Below are positions 7,023 through 15,343 of a DNA stretch of 64,000 nt, piece by piece. The stretch lies in the NCBI GenBank assembly GCA_900099715.1, contig FMTG01000007.1, positions 26,680 through 90,679 on the forward strand, in the 5' to 3' direction. The notes beneath the pieces are model-generated. The model was not told the origin of the DNA, ran no database searches, and was given only the letters and a program-made list of their open reading frames with translations. Position 1 is the stretch's first letter; the number at the start of each line of letters is the position of its first letter. This stretch comes from Ruminococcaceae bacterium YRB3002 (lineage in GTDB: Bacteria > Bacillota > Clostridia > Saccharofermentanales > Saccharofermentanaceae). The position numbers and the translations under genes are program-made.

Positions 7023-8810
7023 TCAGGTGTTCCCAAGGATCTCGTCTTCCGTCATGGGCGCGCTCAGCACTGTGCCCTGGAAGAAGTCACAGCCGTATGT
7101 CTTCAGCAGATGAAGCTGCTCCATGTCGCCTACGCCTGTAGCGCAGACCTTGATGTCGATGTCGTGCATCAGCGATACGGCCGCGGAAGTCAGTGTCCTG
7201 ACGTTGATATCCGTAAGCATGTCGCGTGTGAAATTCCCGTCCAGCTTGAGCTGTGAGATCGGAAGCAGCGGTATCGCGTTGAACGACGAGTATGCCCGTC
7301 CGAAATTATCAAGCGCCATCTTTACCCCCATGCCCGACAGCTTCTCGATGCATGTCTTGATCTCTGCGATCTCCGTGAAGAGTGTGTCCTCACTAATATC
7401 GAGAATGACGTTATCAAGCGACGCACCGCTGTTGGACAGGGCGTTGGAGAACTCCATGATGAAGCCCGTATCCCTGAGCTGGTCGTTGGATATGTTGATG
7501 TTCATCGTAAAGGTCGGCTGTGACATGTTGATGCGGTCGAGAGTCTTGAGGGCACGCTCGAGACTGTAGTTGCCGATGCGGCGGATATACCCGCATTTGA
7601 CTGCGGCGCGGATGAAATCCGGAGGCGGTATATCGCGTCCGTCCTTTGTCTGCCACCTCATGAAAGCCTCATATCCCACAAGCGTGTGCGTCTCGTCGTA
7701 GCATCCCTGATATACCATATGAAATTCGCCCGAGCGCATTGCCGACTCGAACATGGTGATTATCTCCGTGGAGGGCATGCCCTCGAATACCGAGCGGCGC
7801 ACTTCTGTCGTGCCATAGGTGACGCGTCCGGTCATGGCCTCCTCTGCTTTTGTGATAAGGTCCTCAGCCGTGACACCGTCGTCCGGGTAAACGGCGACAC
7901 CGAACTCGAAGCTGACCTTCATCTGCTCGTCACCCGCCCTGAATGCCGCTGTCATGGCATCGGACAGACGCCTCTTGTACTGCACGAACTCATCTGCGGG
8001 GATCGCCCTCTTTGCCAGTACCACGAACTCCGTGCCGTATATCCTCGCCACCATATCCTCAGCCTTGGCAGCCTCTCTCAGCTTGTGAGCCATATTCTGT
8101 ATGAACAGGTCCATGGTCTTGTGCCCGACGTTCAGTCCCGCCAGAGCCTCGGGATCAAGGGACATATATATCACTGTAAGCTTCCCGCACACGCTGTCCG
8201 GCACGGGAGCATGCTGCATGCGCACCAGATCCTCCTCTATCAGACGGTTCAGCCTGTCCGTGATCATGGCACGCCCCGGCAGCGTCGTCAGCGTATCAAT
8301 GACCAGATCGGAGATAGGCGTACGGTGACTCTTTGTCTCCGTATCATGACTCACGATAAGCTTCGTCCTCGCGAAAATATCCTCCTCCAGCTGCTTGTTG
8401 ATCGCCTTCGTTCTCTCGGCTGATTCGGCCTTCCTCCTGGCATATATGCGCTTCAGCACGCTCGTCAGATAGACGCGGTGGATGATGTTCATGAGCATGA
8501 CGATCAGCGTTATGACCGCCAGATCAGATGCCCCCGGCTTCTTGAGTACCAGAAATTCATATGCGAATATCAGAAGCTCCATGAAGCTCAGCACGAAAGA
8601 CACGTAAAATCCGTATTTCTCGAATATCACATTGATCACAAACGACAGGAGACCCATGGCAAGGCACAGCGCGAACCGTATCTCCGGCGCCAGGCTCACC
8701 GAGCAGACCGCCAGCATGACGATAAACAGCACAAATGCCGCGATAAGCCCCGCGAAAAAGCTCGCCCCGCTCTTAAAGATCATCCTGTCCTGTCTGTCAC
8801 TTGAAGCCAT
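7023..8810 (-). CDS. Membrane GGDEF-EAL protein with both domains degenerate
   Basis: The 595-residue product has four to five N-terminal membrane helices (about 10-125), a linker, a GGDEF-like domain (about 170-320) and an EAL-like domain (about 340-595). The cyclase signature is YGTEF near residue 260 and the surrounding substrate motifs are weak. The EAL motif reads YEAFMRW near 380; the usual DDFG is LDNFG, KIDKSF is KLDGNF, and the catalytic AEGVE is ATGVGD. Both catalytic metal-binding sets are thus broken. It most likely acts as a membrane cyclic di-GMP receptor or a scaffold instead of an enzyme. It is convergent with the decayed hydrolase, 9 bases away. Its opposite orientation and intact frame show it is not part of that decay. 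Confidence 0.85.
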   Translation of the reverse strand: MASSDRQDRMIFKSGASFFAGLIAAFVLFIVMLAVCSVSLAPEIRFALCLAMGLLSFVINVIFEKYGFYVSFVLSFMELLIFAYEFLVLKKPGASDLAVITLIVMLMNIIHRVYLTSVLKRIYARRKAESAERTKAINKQLEEDIFARTKLIVSHDTETKSHRTPISDLVIDTLTTLPGRAMITDRLNRLIEEDLVRMQHAPVPDSVCGKLTVIYMSLDPEALAGLNVGHKTMDLFIQNMAHKLREAAKAEDMVARIYGTEFVVLAKRAIPADEFVQYKRRLSDAMTAAFRAGDEQMKVSFEFGVAVYPDDGVTAEDLITKAEEAMTGRVTYGTTEVRRSVFEGMPSTEIITMFESAMRSGEFHMVYQGCYDETHTLVGYEAFMRWQTKDGRDIPPPDFIRAAVKCGYIRRIGNYSLERALKTLDRINMSQPTFTMNINISNDQLRDTGFIMEFSNALSNSGASLDNVILDISEDTLFTEIAEIKTCIEKLSGMGVKMALDNFGRAYSSFNAIPLLPISQLKLDGNFTRDMLTDINVRTLTSAAVSLMHDIDIKVCATGVGDMEQLHLLKTYGCDFFQGTVLSAPMTEDEILGNT

Positions 8811-8893
8811 CCGCCGTACCGTGTCTCCTCAGAAAAAGTCACTCTATATTATGACAGGTAAGTTTTGCAAAAGTATTAAGTTATTGTGAAATC

Positions 8894-8928
8894 TGGTGAA
8901 ATGGGGACGGTTCCTTTTTCACCAAACT
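8894..8928 (+). repeat. Dispersed repeat family A (GGGGACGGTTC), copy 2
   Basis: TGGTGAAA and TTTCACCA form the ends of a palindrome enclosing TGGGGACGGTTCC. The same sequence in the opposite orientation is at 5021-5051. Confidence 0.75.
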
Positions 8929-8965
8929 GAGCTGCTGCCCTTTCCGCATATTTATATATTTTGTA

Positions 8966-8994
8966 TTGAAAACGCACATGCGTTGTGCTATAAA
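8966..8994 (+). promoter_or_regulatory. Sigma-A type promoter of the YbjN-like gene
   Basis: TTGAAA (8966-8971), a 17-base spacer and TATAAA (8989-8994) lie 35 bases before the start codon at 9029, which has a GGAGG site. Confidence 0.75.
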
Positions 8995-9028
8995 TTATGC
9001 ATATTGACAATTATGGAGGTACACCACT

Positions 9029-9448
9029 ATGATCGTATGTGCTAAGGCTTTTGCTGACAAGTTGACAGCTGAGGAACTGAATTTCGACGTTGTTAAGGAC
9101 GAGGATAACAAGACAGTTGTTGTTCTTCCTTTCGACGGAAGACGTACAGTATTTGTATTTGAGGACGTTGGTGAGAACCGTGACAGCCACTACGTTCAGA
9201 TGCGTACCTATATCGAAGAGGGTATCGCTGAGGACAAGTACGGACAGGCAGTTCTGATGTGCAACCTTCTGAACGCACAGTACAGATGGGTTAAGTTCTA
9301 TGTAAGCGAAGAGAACGACTTCATTGTAGAGGCTGATGCTATCCTGGATCCCAGCTCTGCAGGCGAGGAGGTTTTCGAGATGGCTATCAGGAATGCTCAT
9401 ATCATCAAGGATGCAAGACCTCACATCATGAAGGCTATCTTCGGCTGA
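9029..9448 (+). CDS. YbjN-family protein, secretion-chaperone-like fold
   Basis: The 139-residue acidic protein starts at ATG 9029 after TGGAGG. It shows an N-terminal half of alternating strands (FDVVKDEDNKTVVVLPFDG, RTVFVFEDV) and a helical C-terminal half (LMCNLLNAQYRWVKFYVSEENDFIVEADAI), the layout of the YbjN/type III chaperone-like fold. These proteins bind partners and have been linked to stress responses in enterobacteria. No catalytic residues are evident. Its own strong promoter and codon use rich in GTT/GCT/AAG suggest high expression. It sits 93 bases upstream of the large AAA protease gene with a hairpin between them, suggesting partial read-through and a possible adaptor role, which is inference. 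Confidence 0.75.
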   Translation: MIVCAKAFADKLTAEELNFDVVKDEDNKTVVVLPFDGRRTVFVFEDVGENRDSHYVQMRTYIEEGIAEDKYGQAVLMCNLLNAQYRWVKFYVSEENDFIVEADAILDPSSAGEEVFEMAIRNAHIIKDARPHIMKAIFG

Positions 9449-9482
9449 TATTTGCAGGAACAATTGACTAAGTAAGCAAGTG

Positions 9483-9515
9483 GCAGCTCCCTTCGTGAGA
9501 GGGAGCTGCTGTTGT
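9483..9515 (+). terminator. Perfect 10-bp hairpin between the YbjN-like gene and the AAA protease
   Basis: GCAGCTCCCT (9483-9492) pairs perfectly with AGGGAGCTGC (9500-9509). It is followed by TGTTGTC, a poor U tract. It probably attenuates but does not block transcription into the next gene. Confidence 0.55.
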
Positions 9516-9541
9516 CAATACAAAGAGGAGAATTACAACCT

Positions 9542-12500
9542 ATGATCTATTACATGTCCCTTGTACTCAAATCCATCAGTTCTACCGTTAACTGGGAGGA
9601 CGTAGCCAAGAGGATCTCATCACACGCAGCAGTCAAGGATGTCGTCGTCGATCAGAACGGATCGCTCATGTGCAGGTTCGTCATCGAGGCTGACAGTGAG
9701 ACCGTAAAGGACGAGATGCAGCAGCTGATCACGCCGGTCGTCGGTGAGAATGTCAAGTTCTCGCTGAGCGTAAAGGAATTTACAAAGGAAGATATCGGCA
9801 ACCTCGGCAAGGAAGCCAGAGAGGCAGTCGAGGCCAAGGGCTGGCTGTCGGGCGGAAAGGCAGAAAGCACGGGTCTAAACGATATTCTGGCTGAAACTGC
9901 AGCGAAAAGGCAAAAAGCACTCAATGCCATACTTGGAGGCGGGAAGGCTGCTGAGGAACCACAAACGGAAACACAGGAACCGGAGCAGCCGGAGGAACCG
10001 AAGCAGCCTGAGCCGAAGAAAGAGAAATCTATGGACGATACTTTCGAGGCGAAGCTGGCAAGGATGAAGGGCGAGCCCGGGGTTGTTGACGGCGAGGCAG
10101 AATGCAAGCCTCTTGATGAGGTAATGACAGATATCCAGAAGATCAGGGAAGATCTCCTCAAGGTGGTCAAGGGACAGCAGTATGCTGTTGATGAGCTGGT
10201 GCTCGGGACGTTCGAGGCGGAGGTATTTGCCAAGGCGAACAAGAACCGCAAGGGTCCCCAGGCAACGTTCCTGTTCATGGGTCCTTCCGGCGTCGGTAAG
10301 ACATTCCTCGCCACGGAATTCGGTAAACTCTCCGGCCGTGAAGTGCTGAGAGTTGAGATGAGCGAGTTTACTACACCATACGCTCAGGGAAGATTTAATG
10401 GTGACCGCGACGACAACCTGGTAACCGGTTTTGTCAGGAAGCATCCGAATGCGGTCCTGATCTTCGACGAGATCGAGAAAGCAGACAAGAACACGATCCT
10501 CCTGTTCCTGCAGATCCTGGACAAGGGTTCTCTCTTCGACCACAAGTGGCACGAGGATGTCTCTTTCAGGAACACGATCGTTATCATGACAACAAACGCA
10601 GGTTCCAGCCTCTACATGGAGACGAACCAGCGCAACCTGTCCCTCATTCCCCGCAACACCATCGTGAGCACCCTCACATCCGAGACAAGGAACGAGAGGA
10701 CTGACGAGCTGCTGTTCCCTATCGGCATTACCACGCGAATGGCGAACGGCCACATCATTATGTTCAACTACCTTGAGCCCTATGCCCTGATGCAGATCGT
10801 CAAGAACGAGATCGATACCAATATCGAGGTCTTCAAGGCAAAGACGGGCATCGATATTGAATACGACTATCCGGGTCTTCCCGCCCTTGTCCTCTACAAC
10901 TGCGGCGATTCGTCCGATGCGAGAACGCTGCGCGGCGTGGCCCGCAACATGATCGTCAGGGAGGTCTATGATATCATCAGGCGCCACAGCCTCGAGCGCG
11001 GCGGCTCAGATCACAAGATCAGCAAGATATATGCGACGATCGATACCGATCACGCTTCCGACAAGATCAGGGAACTGTTCACCACTACCAAGAAACTCAA
11101 TGTGCTGGCATTTACCGACATTCCCGAGGAACAGGTGAAGGAGATCTTCGACAATGTCAACCTCACCGTGACCGCTGACAACGATACGTACAACAAGTGC
11201 AACAGAGGCGTTGTCGATTACGTCCTCATCGATCCGTTCTGCGGCTACGTCAAGGGCGAGCGCGTTCCGTCCGACGTGGAGGACATCGATTCCGAGGGTG
11301 TCAGACAGTTCAACTACATGCGCGAATTCTTCCAGGAGACGCCAGTATACATCATCAGCAGTCAGGAGTACAAGGACGTTGACTACAGCTCCTTCCTGAG
11401 ACGCGGCGCCATGGGCCTCGTGTCCGTCGGCGGCGACATCAAGGAGGCAAAGGACCTCGCCAACGAGTTCTCCACCAACTCCATGATCGGCAACTCCATC
11501 TACCAGCTGGCAAGAGGCAAGAAATACCTCTCGTTCAACTGCGCCCAGTACTTCCTGGACGGCGACGCCGCCGAGATCAGCTTCGGCAACCTGGAAGTCA
11601 GGAAGGCCATCGACTCATCCGACCTTAAGGACGTCAGCATGGGCGGCTCCAACACCGACATAACCTTCGACGACGTCATCGGCTGCAAACTCGCCAAGGA
11701 GGCTCTCAAGGAATTCAGAGATGCCCTCGACAACCCTCGCGAAAGCCAGTCCGGTGGTCTCCGTCTCCCTAAGGGAATCCTGCTCTATGGTCCCCAGGGT
11801 ACAGGTAAGACAATGCTCGCCAAGGCAATGGCCAACGAGTGCAACGCCACGTTCCTGCCGATCTCCGCAACTACTTTCTTCAATAAGTACGTGGGCGGCA
11901 CGGAGAGCAACATCCGCGAGATCTTTGCCAAGGCGCGCAAGTACGCTCCTTCCATCATCTTCGTTGATGAGGTTGACGCCATCGCCAGAATGAGGACAGG
12001 CGGCGAGTTCAACAGGACTTCGGAGGATGCTCTGAACACGTTCCTGGCTGAGATGGACGGCTTCACCGTTGACGAGAGAAGACCGGTATTCATCATGGCT
12101 GCCACCAACTTCAAGATCTCCGGCGAGCAGGGAGAAGGAAGAGTCCTCGATCCTGCATTCGTCAGAAGATTCGACCGCAAGATATTCGTTGAGCTTCCCG
12201 ATACCGAAGCGCGTCTCGAACTGTTCAAGAGATGCCTCAAGCGCCACAACATCAATTTCGGCGAATCACACGACAGTGTTCTCAAGGTAATGAGCGAGCG
12301 TTCCGCCGGTATGTGCAACGCCGACATCGATATGCTCGTCGAGAACTACGCGCGCAAGCTCGTTGACAAGGAGCCTACAGGTCAGGGCTTCCTGGATTTC
12401 CTCGACGAATACAGATTCGGCGAAGTCAAGGATACGCCTCTCGATGAGCTCCGCAAGACGGCTTACCACGAGGGCGGTCACGCACTCGTCAGCTGGCTCA

Positions 12501-12940
12501 CCGGCAACAAGCCGCTCTACATGACTATCGTATCCAGAGGCAGGTTCGGAGGATATGTGGCACCTTCCAATAAGGAACGCGGTACCGAGACTTTCGATGA
12601 GCTGAAGAACTATGTCTGCATGTGCCTGGCAGGACGTGCGGCCGAGGTCGAGGTCTTTGGCAATACGCTTGGAATCAACACAGGCGCCAGCCAGGATCTG
12701 AAGCAGGCTAGGAGCACCGTTGAAGCGTGCCTTACCGACTACGCTATGGGCGACAAGCTCTTCAAGCCGAGGATCGAGCGAGCAGGCGAGCTCATCATGG
12801 AAGAGCAGTTCGAACGCGCCAGAAAGTTCATCCGCGACTACAGGAGCGTCCTCGACGAGCTCGTTGATCTGCTGGTGGAGAAGAAGTGTCTCGACCAGAA
12901 GGAGATCGATGAGTTCCTGGGTGAGAGGATCAAACTGTGA
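9542..12940 (+). CDS. Soluble fusion protease: ClpB-type AAA, receiver-like domain, FtsH-type AAA and M41 peptidase
   Basis: The 1132-residue product starts at ATG 9542 after AAAGAGGAG; a TTG at 9512 lies before that site and is rejected. Residues 1-150 form a small alpha/beta region and a Pro/Glu/Gln-rich linker. A ClpA/B-type AAA domain follows: GPSGVGKT near 246, IFDEIEKAD, TTNAG. At about 515-640 is a receiver-like fold (LAFTDIP, YVLIDPF, VYIISS). Next comes an FtsH-type AAA domain: GPQGTGKT near 749, FVDEVDAIAR, ATNF, RRFDRKI. The M41 zinc motif is HEGGH near 976, with a later GASQDLKQA carrying the third ligand. Unlike FtsH it has no transmembrane helices. It should unfold and degrade cytosolic proteins. 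Two different AAA types in one chain is an unusual architecture. Confidence 0.9.
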   Translation: MIYYMSLVLKSISSTVNWEDVAKRISSHAAVKDVVVDQNGSLMCRFVIEADSETVKDEMQQLITPVVGENVKFSLSVKEFTKEDIGNLGKEAREAVEAKGWLSGGKAESTGLNDILAETAAKRQKALNAILGGGKAAEEPQTETQEPEQPEEPKQPEPKKEKSMDDTFEAKLARMKGEPGVVDGEAECKPLDEVMTDIQKIREDLLKVVKGQQYAVDELVLGTFEAEVFAKANKNRKGPQATFLFMGPSGVGKTFLATEFGKLSGREVLRVEMSEFTTPYAQGRFNGDRDDNLVTGFVRKHPNAVLIFDEIEKADKNTILLFLQILDKGSLFDHKWHEDVSFRNTIVIMTTNAGSSLYMETNQRNLSLIPRNTIVSTLTSETRNERTDELLFPIGITTRMANGHIIMFNYLEPYALMQIVKNEIDTNIEVFKAKTGIDIEYDYPGLPALVLYNCGDSSDARTLRGVARNMIVREVYDIIRRHSLERGGSDHKISKIYATIDTDHASDKIRELFTTTKKLNVLAFTDIPEEQVKEIFDNVNLTVTADNDTYNKCNRGVVDYVLIDPFCGYVKGERVPSDVEDIDSEGVRQFNYMREFFQETPVYIISSQEYKDVDYSSFLRRGAMGLVSVGGDIKEAKDLANEFSTNSMIGNSIYQLARGKKYLSFNCAQYFLDGDAAEISFGNLEVRKAIDSSDLKDVSMGGSNTDITFDDVIGCKLAKEALKEFRDALDNPRESQSGGLRLPKGILLYGPQGTGKTMLAKAMANECNATFLPISATTFFNKYVGGTESNIREIFAKARKYAPSIIFVDEVDAIARMRTGGEFNRTSEDALNTFLAEMDGFTVDERRPVFIMAATNFKISGEQGEGRVLDPAFVRRFDRKIFVELPDTEARLELFKRCLKRHNINFGESHDSVLKVMSERSAGMCNADIDMLVENYARKLVDKEPTGQGFLDFLDEYRFGEVKDTPLDELRKTAYHEGGHALVSWLTGNKPLYMTIVSRGRFGGYVAPSNKERGTETFDELKNYVCMCLAGRAAEVEVFGNTLGINTGASQDLKQARSTVEACLTDYAMGDKLFKPRIERAGELIMEEQFERARKFIRDYRSVLDELVDLLVEKKCLDQKEIDEFLGERIKL

Positions 12941-13110
12941 GATCTGACAGATAATGTAGATTTGTGACTCACCGGTTTTTGGGAGTTTACTCACCGTTTT
13001 GCGGTGAGCAGATTGCCCGATACCGGTGAGTCATCAGTTTTCCCGATTTTTACGTTTTTCAGGGATCAGCTGCTGATTCTCTCGAAAAACACCAAACAGG
13101 AGGCACCACT
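12941..13110. other. Intergenic region with repeated TCACCG words
   Basis: The 170-base gap contains TCACCG/CGGTGA words at about 12969, 12991, 13000 and 13025, in both orientations, plus the GGAGG site of the next gene. No gene is seen. Confidence 0.4.
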
Positions 13111-15204
13111 ATGATGAGACGACGCCTTAAAGAATGGTTCAGCATCCGCCTCGCCAAGAATCCGGGGCAGATCGTCCTGCTGACGATCCTTGTCTTCAAC
13201 GTTGTGTTTCTCCTGTTGTCCGCGTTCATCATCAGCAGGATGTCCCTTAGCGGCACGGAGCACCTGAGCTTCATTGAGGCCGCCTACTACACGGTCACCA
13301 TGATCCTTGATGCCGGGTGCGTCTCATTCGTCATCGAGGACATCGGTCAGACAAATGCTGTGGTGGCCATCGTCTGCCTGCTCATAATCATCGTGGGCAT
13401 GGTGTCCTTCACCGGCGCCGTCATCGGTTACCTGTCCAACTATATCTCAAGCTTCATCGAGAACGCAGGCTCCGGCAAGAGGCGTCTTCACCTGTATAAC
13501 CACTTCATCATCCTCAACTGGAACAACAGGGCATCGGAGATCATCAACGACCTGCTGTACATGCCCGGCAGGCAGAAAGTGGTTGTCTTCGTCGAGGAGG
13601 GCAAGGAGCGCATCGAGAAAGAGATATACGAGCGTCTGGCGGACACCATCAACACCGAGAACCGCCGCCTCAAGAAGAGCCTGGCATCGAAGAACTTCAT
13701 CTCCAGACGCTTCGAATACAGGGCGCGCAAGATGACCAACAACATCCTGTCGATAGTCCGTGAAGGTGATATCTATTCTTCCAAGCAGCTCTACGATATC
13801 TCCATGCCCCGCGCCAGATCGGTCATAATTCTCGGCAGCGACAATACACGTTCCGCGGAGGAGAACAAGGGCAACGTCCAGACTCTCAAGACACTGATGC
13901 AGGTGGCCGAGATCACGTCCGCCGCCAACTCCAACGACAACCAGAAGATAATCGTGGAGATCTCCGACGACTGGACGGAGGAACTGGTGGAGAAGATCAT
14001 CTCCTACAAGCAGGTGGACAGCAAGTGCAACATCGTGCCCATCAAGGTCCACAAGGTGCTGGGCCAGCTCCTGTCCCAGTTCTCCATCACGCCCGAGCTG
14101 AACAACGTCTATAACGAGCTGCTGTCCAACAAGGGAACCACTTTCTTCGAGCACGCGGTGGAGACGGAGAACGACAACGATTACATCACGGAATACCTGA
14201 AGACCCACAGGCACGCCATCCCCCTGGCCTCCCTCGAGACAGGCGGCAGGCAGCATTTCTTCTACACCTGCGGGGAAGAGCAGGACATCTTCCGTACCTG
14301 CGACGCATCTTCGGGCAATTACTCCGTAAGCCTTAATCCCTCTTATCGCATCGAAAAGAAAAACGTCATCATCCTGGGACACAACAGTAAGTGTCACGAG
14401 ATCATGGAGGGCTTTGCTGCTTTCGCTGCGGAATGGGAGGAGGACCGCGACGCGGGCAGGATCCTCAGCATCATCGTCATCGACGACGCGGAGAGCCTGG
14501 AGCGCATGAATAACTATGATGAGTATGATTTCGTCATCGAGACCGTGCCGACCAGCATCTACGACAAAGAGACGATCTACGGCGCCATCGAGAAGATCGT
14601 GGCCGACAACGACGAGGACATCAGCATCCTCATCCTGTCCGACGACTACGCGGACAGCGAGAACGTCGACGCGACGGCCCTCACGAACCTGGTCTATGTC
14701 CAGGACATCATCAACAACATGAAGGCCGAAGATCCGGATTTTGACGAGGAAAGCATCGATGTCGTGGTGGAAATCATCGATCCCAAGCACTACGATGTGG
14801 TCAACAGCTACAGCGTCAAGAACGTGGTCATCAGCAACAGATACATCAGCAAGATGATCACCCAGATCGGCGAGAAAGACGCGATCTTCGACTTCTACCA
14901 GGACATCCTCACCTTCGACACCGAGGAGGGCGAATTCGACAGCAAGGAGATCTACGCGAAGAAGGTCTCATCCTACTTTAACGAGATCCCCGGAGAGTGC
15001 ACCGTTGAAGAGTTCATTCGTGCTGTCTGGGAGGCATCGCTCAACACAAACTACACGGCTGACGGCGAGTCCCACACATTCCCCGCCATGGCCATCGGCT
15101 ACGTCAGGAAAGGCGGCGACGTCTGCCTCTTCAGCGGCGACCAGTCGGCATCGAGAGTGTGCCTTGGAGAGTGTGATAAGGTGGTGCTGTATACGGTGCA
15201 TTGA
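13111..15204 (+). CDS. CASTOR/POLLUX-like RCK ion channel
   Basis: The 697-residue product starts at ATG 13111 after AGGAGG; the next codon is also ATG. It has a hydrophobic helix at about 22-45, a pore-helix-like segment near 55-75 and a second helix at 80-110. The putative filter reads ILDAGC, closer to the DAG-containing filter of plant CASTOR/POLLUX channels than to TVGYG of potassium channels. Two RCK-type nucleotide-binding Rossmann modules follow (HFIILNWNNRASEIIND near 130; KNVIILGHNSKCHEIM near 415). Each should bind a ligand or ion and gate the pore. Its codon use is GC-rich like the protease upstream and unlike the AT-rich island that begins 140 bases downstream. Ion selectivity and ligand are not predictable. 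Confidence 0.75.
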   Translation: MMRRRLKEWFSIRLAKNPGQIVLLTILVFNVVFLLLSAFIISRMSLSGTEHLSFIEAAYYTVTMILDAGCVSFVIEDIGQTNAVVAIVCLLIIIVGMVSFTGAVIGYLSNYISSFIENAGSGKRRLHLYNHFIILNWNNRASEIINDLLYMPGRQKVVVFVEEGKERIEKEIYERLADTINTENRRLKKSLASKNFISRRFEYRARKMTNNILSIVREGDIYSSKQLYDISMPRARSVIILGSDNTRSAEENKGNVQTLKTLMQVAEITSAANSNDNQKIIVEISDDWTEELVEKIISYKQVDSKCNIVPIKVHKVLGQLLSQFSITPELNNVYNELLSNKGTTFFEHAVETENDNDYITEYLKTHRHAIPLASLETGGRQHFFYTCGEEQDIFRTCDASSGNYSVSLNPSYRIEKKNVIILGHNSKCHEIMEGFAAFAAEWEEDRDAGRILSIIVIDDAESLERMNNYDEYDFVIETVPTSIYDKETIYGAIEKIVADNDEDISILILSDDYADSENVDATALTNLVYVQDIINNMKAEDPDFDEESIDVVVEIIDPKHYDVVNSYSVKNVVISNRYISKMITQIGEKDAIFDFYQDILTFDTEEGEFDSKEIYAKKVSSYFNEIPGECTVEEFIRAVWEASLNTNYTADGESHTFPAMAIGYVRKGGDVCLFSGDQSASRVCLGECDKVVLYTVH

Positions 15205-15270
15205 TCAGAACTTTTAGCAAGTTATTGAAGCAGCAACGCTTGATAAAATGACGAAGAAATAGAGAAAATA

Positions 15271-15299
15271 GTGAAAAGACTTTGTAAATGATGTATAAT
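15271..15299 (+). promoter_or_regulatory. Probable promoter of the chaperone-GTPase island
   Basis: GTGAAA (15271-15276), a 17-base spacer and a perfect TATAAT (15294-15299) lie 45 bases before the GTG start at 15344. It is the best promoter match upstream of the long single-direction gene run. Confidence 0.6.
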
Positions 15300-15343
15300 A
15301 ATTTTGCCGATTTTAATGGTTGTTCAGGAAAGGGGGCAGGGAG

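Noticed and set aside
9875..10987. 370-residue antisense open frame
   Set aside because: It is a shadow of the AAA protease gene.
12266..12994. 242-residue antisense open frame
   Set aside because: A shadow of the M41 domain coding sequence.
13447..14790. 447-residue antisense open frame
   Set aside because: It is a shadow of the channel gene, caused by GC-rich third positions; its composition (Val/Asp/Leu/His) is typical of antisense frames.
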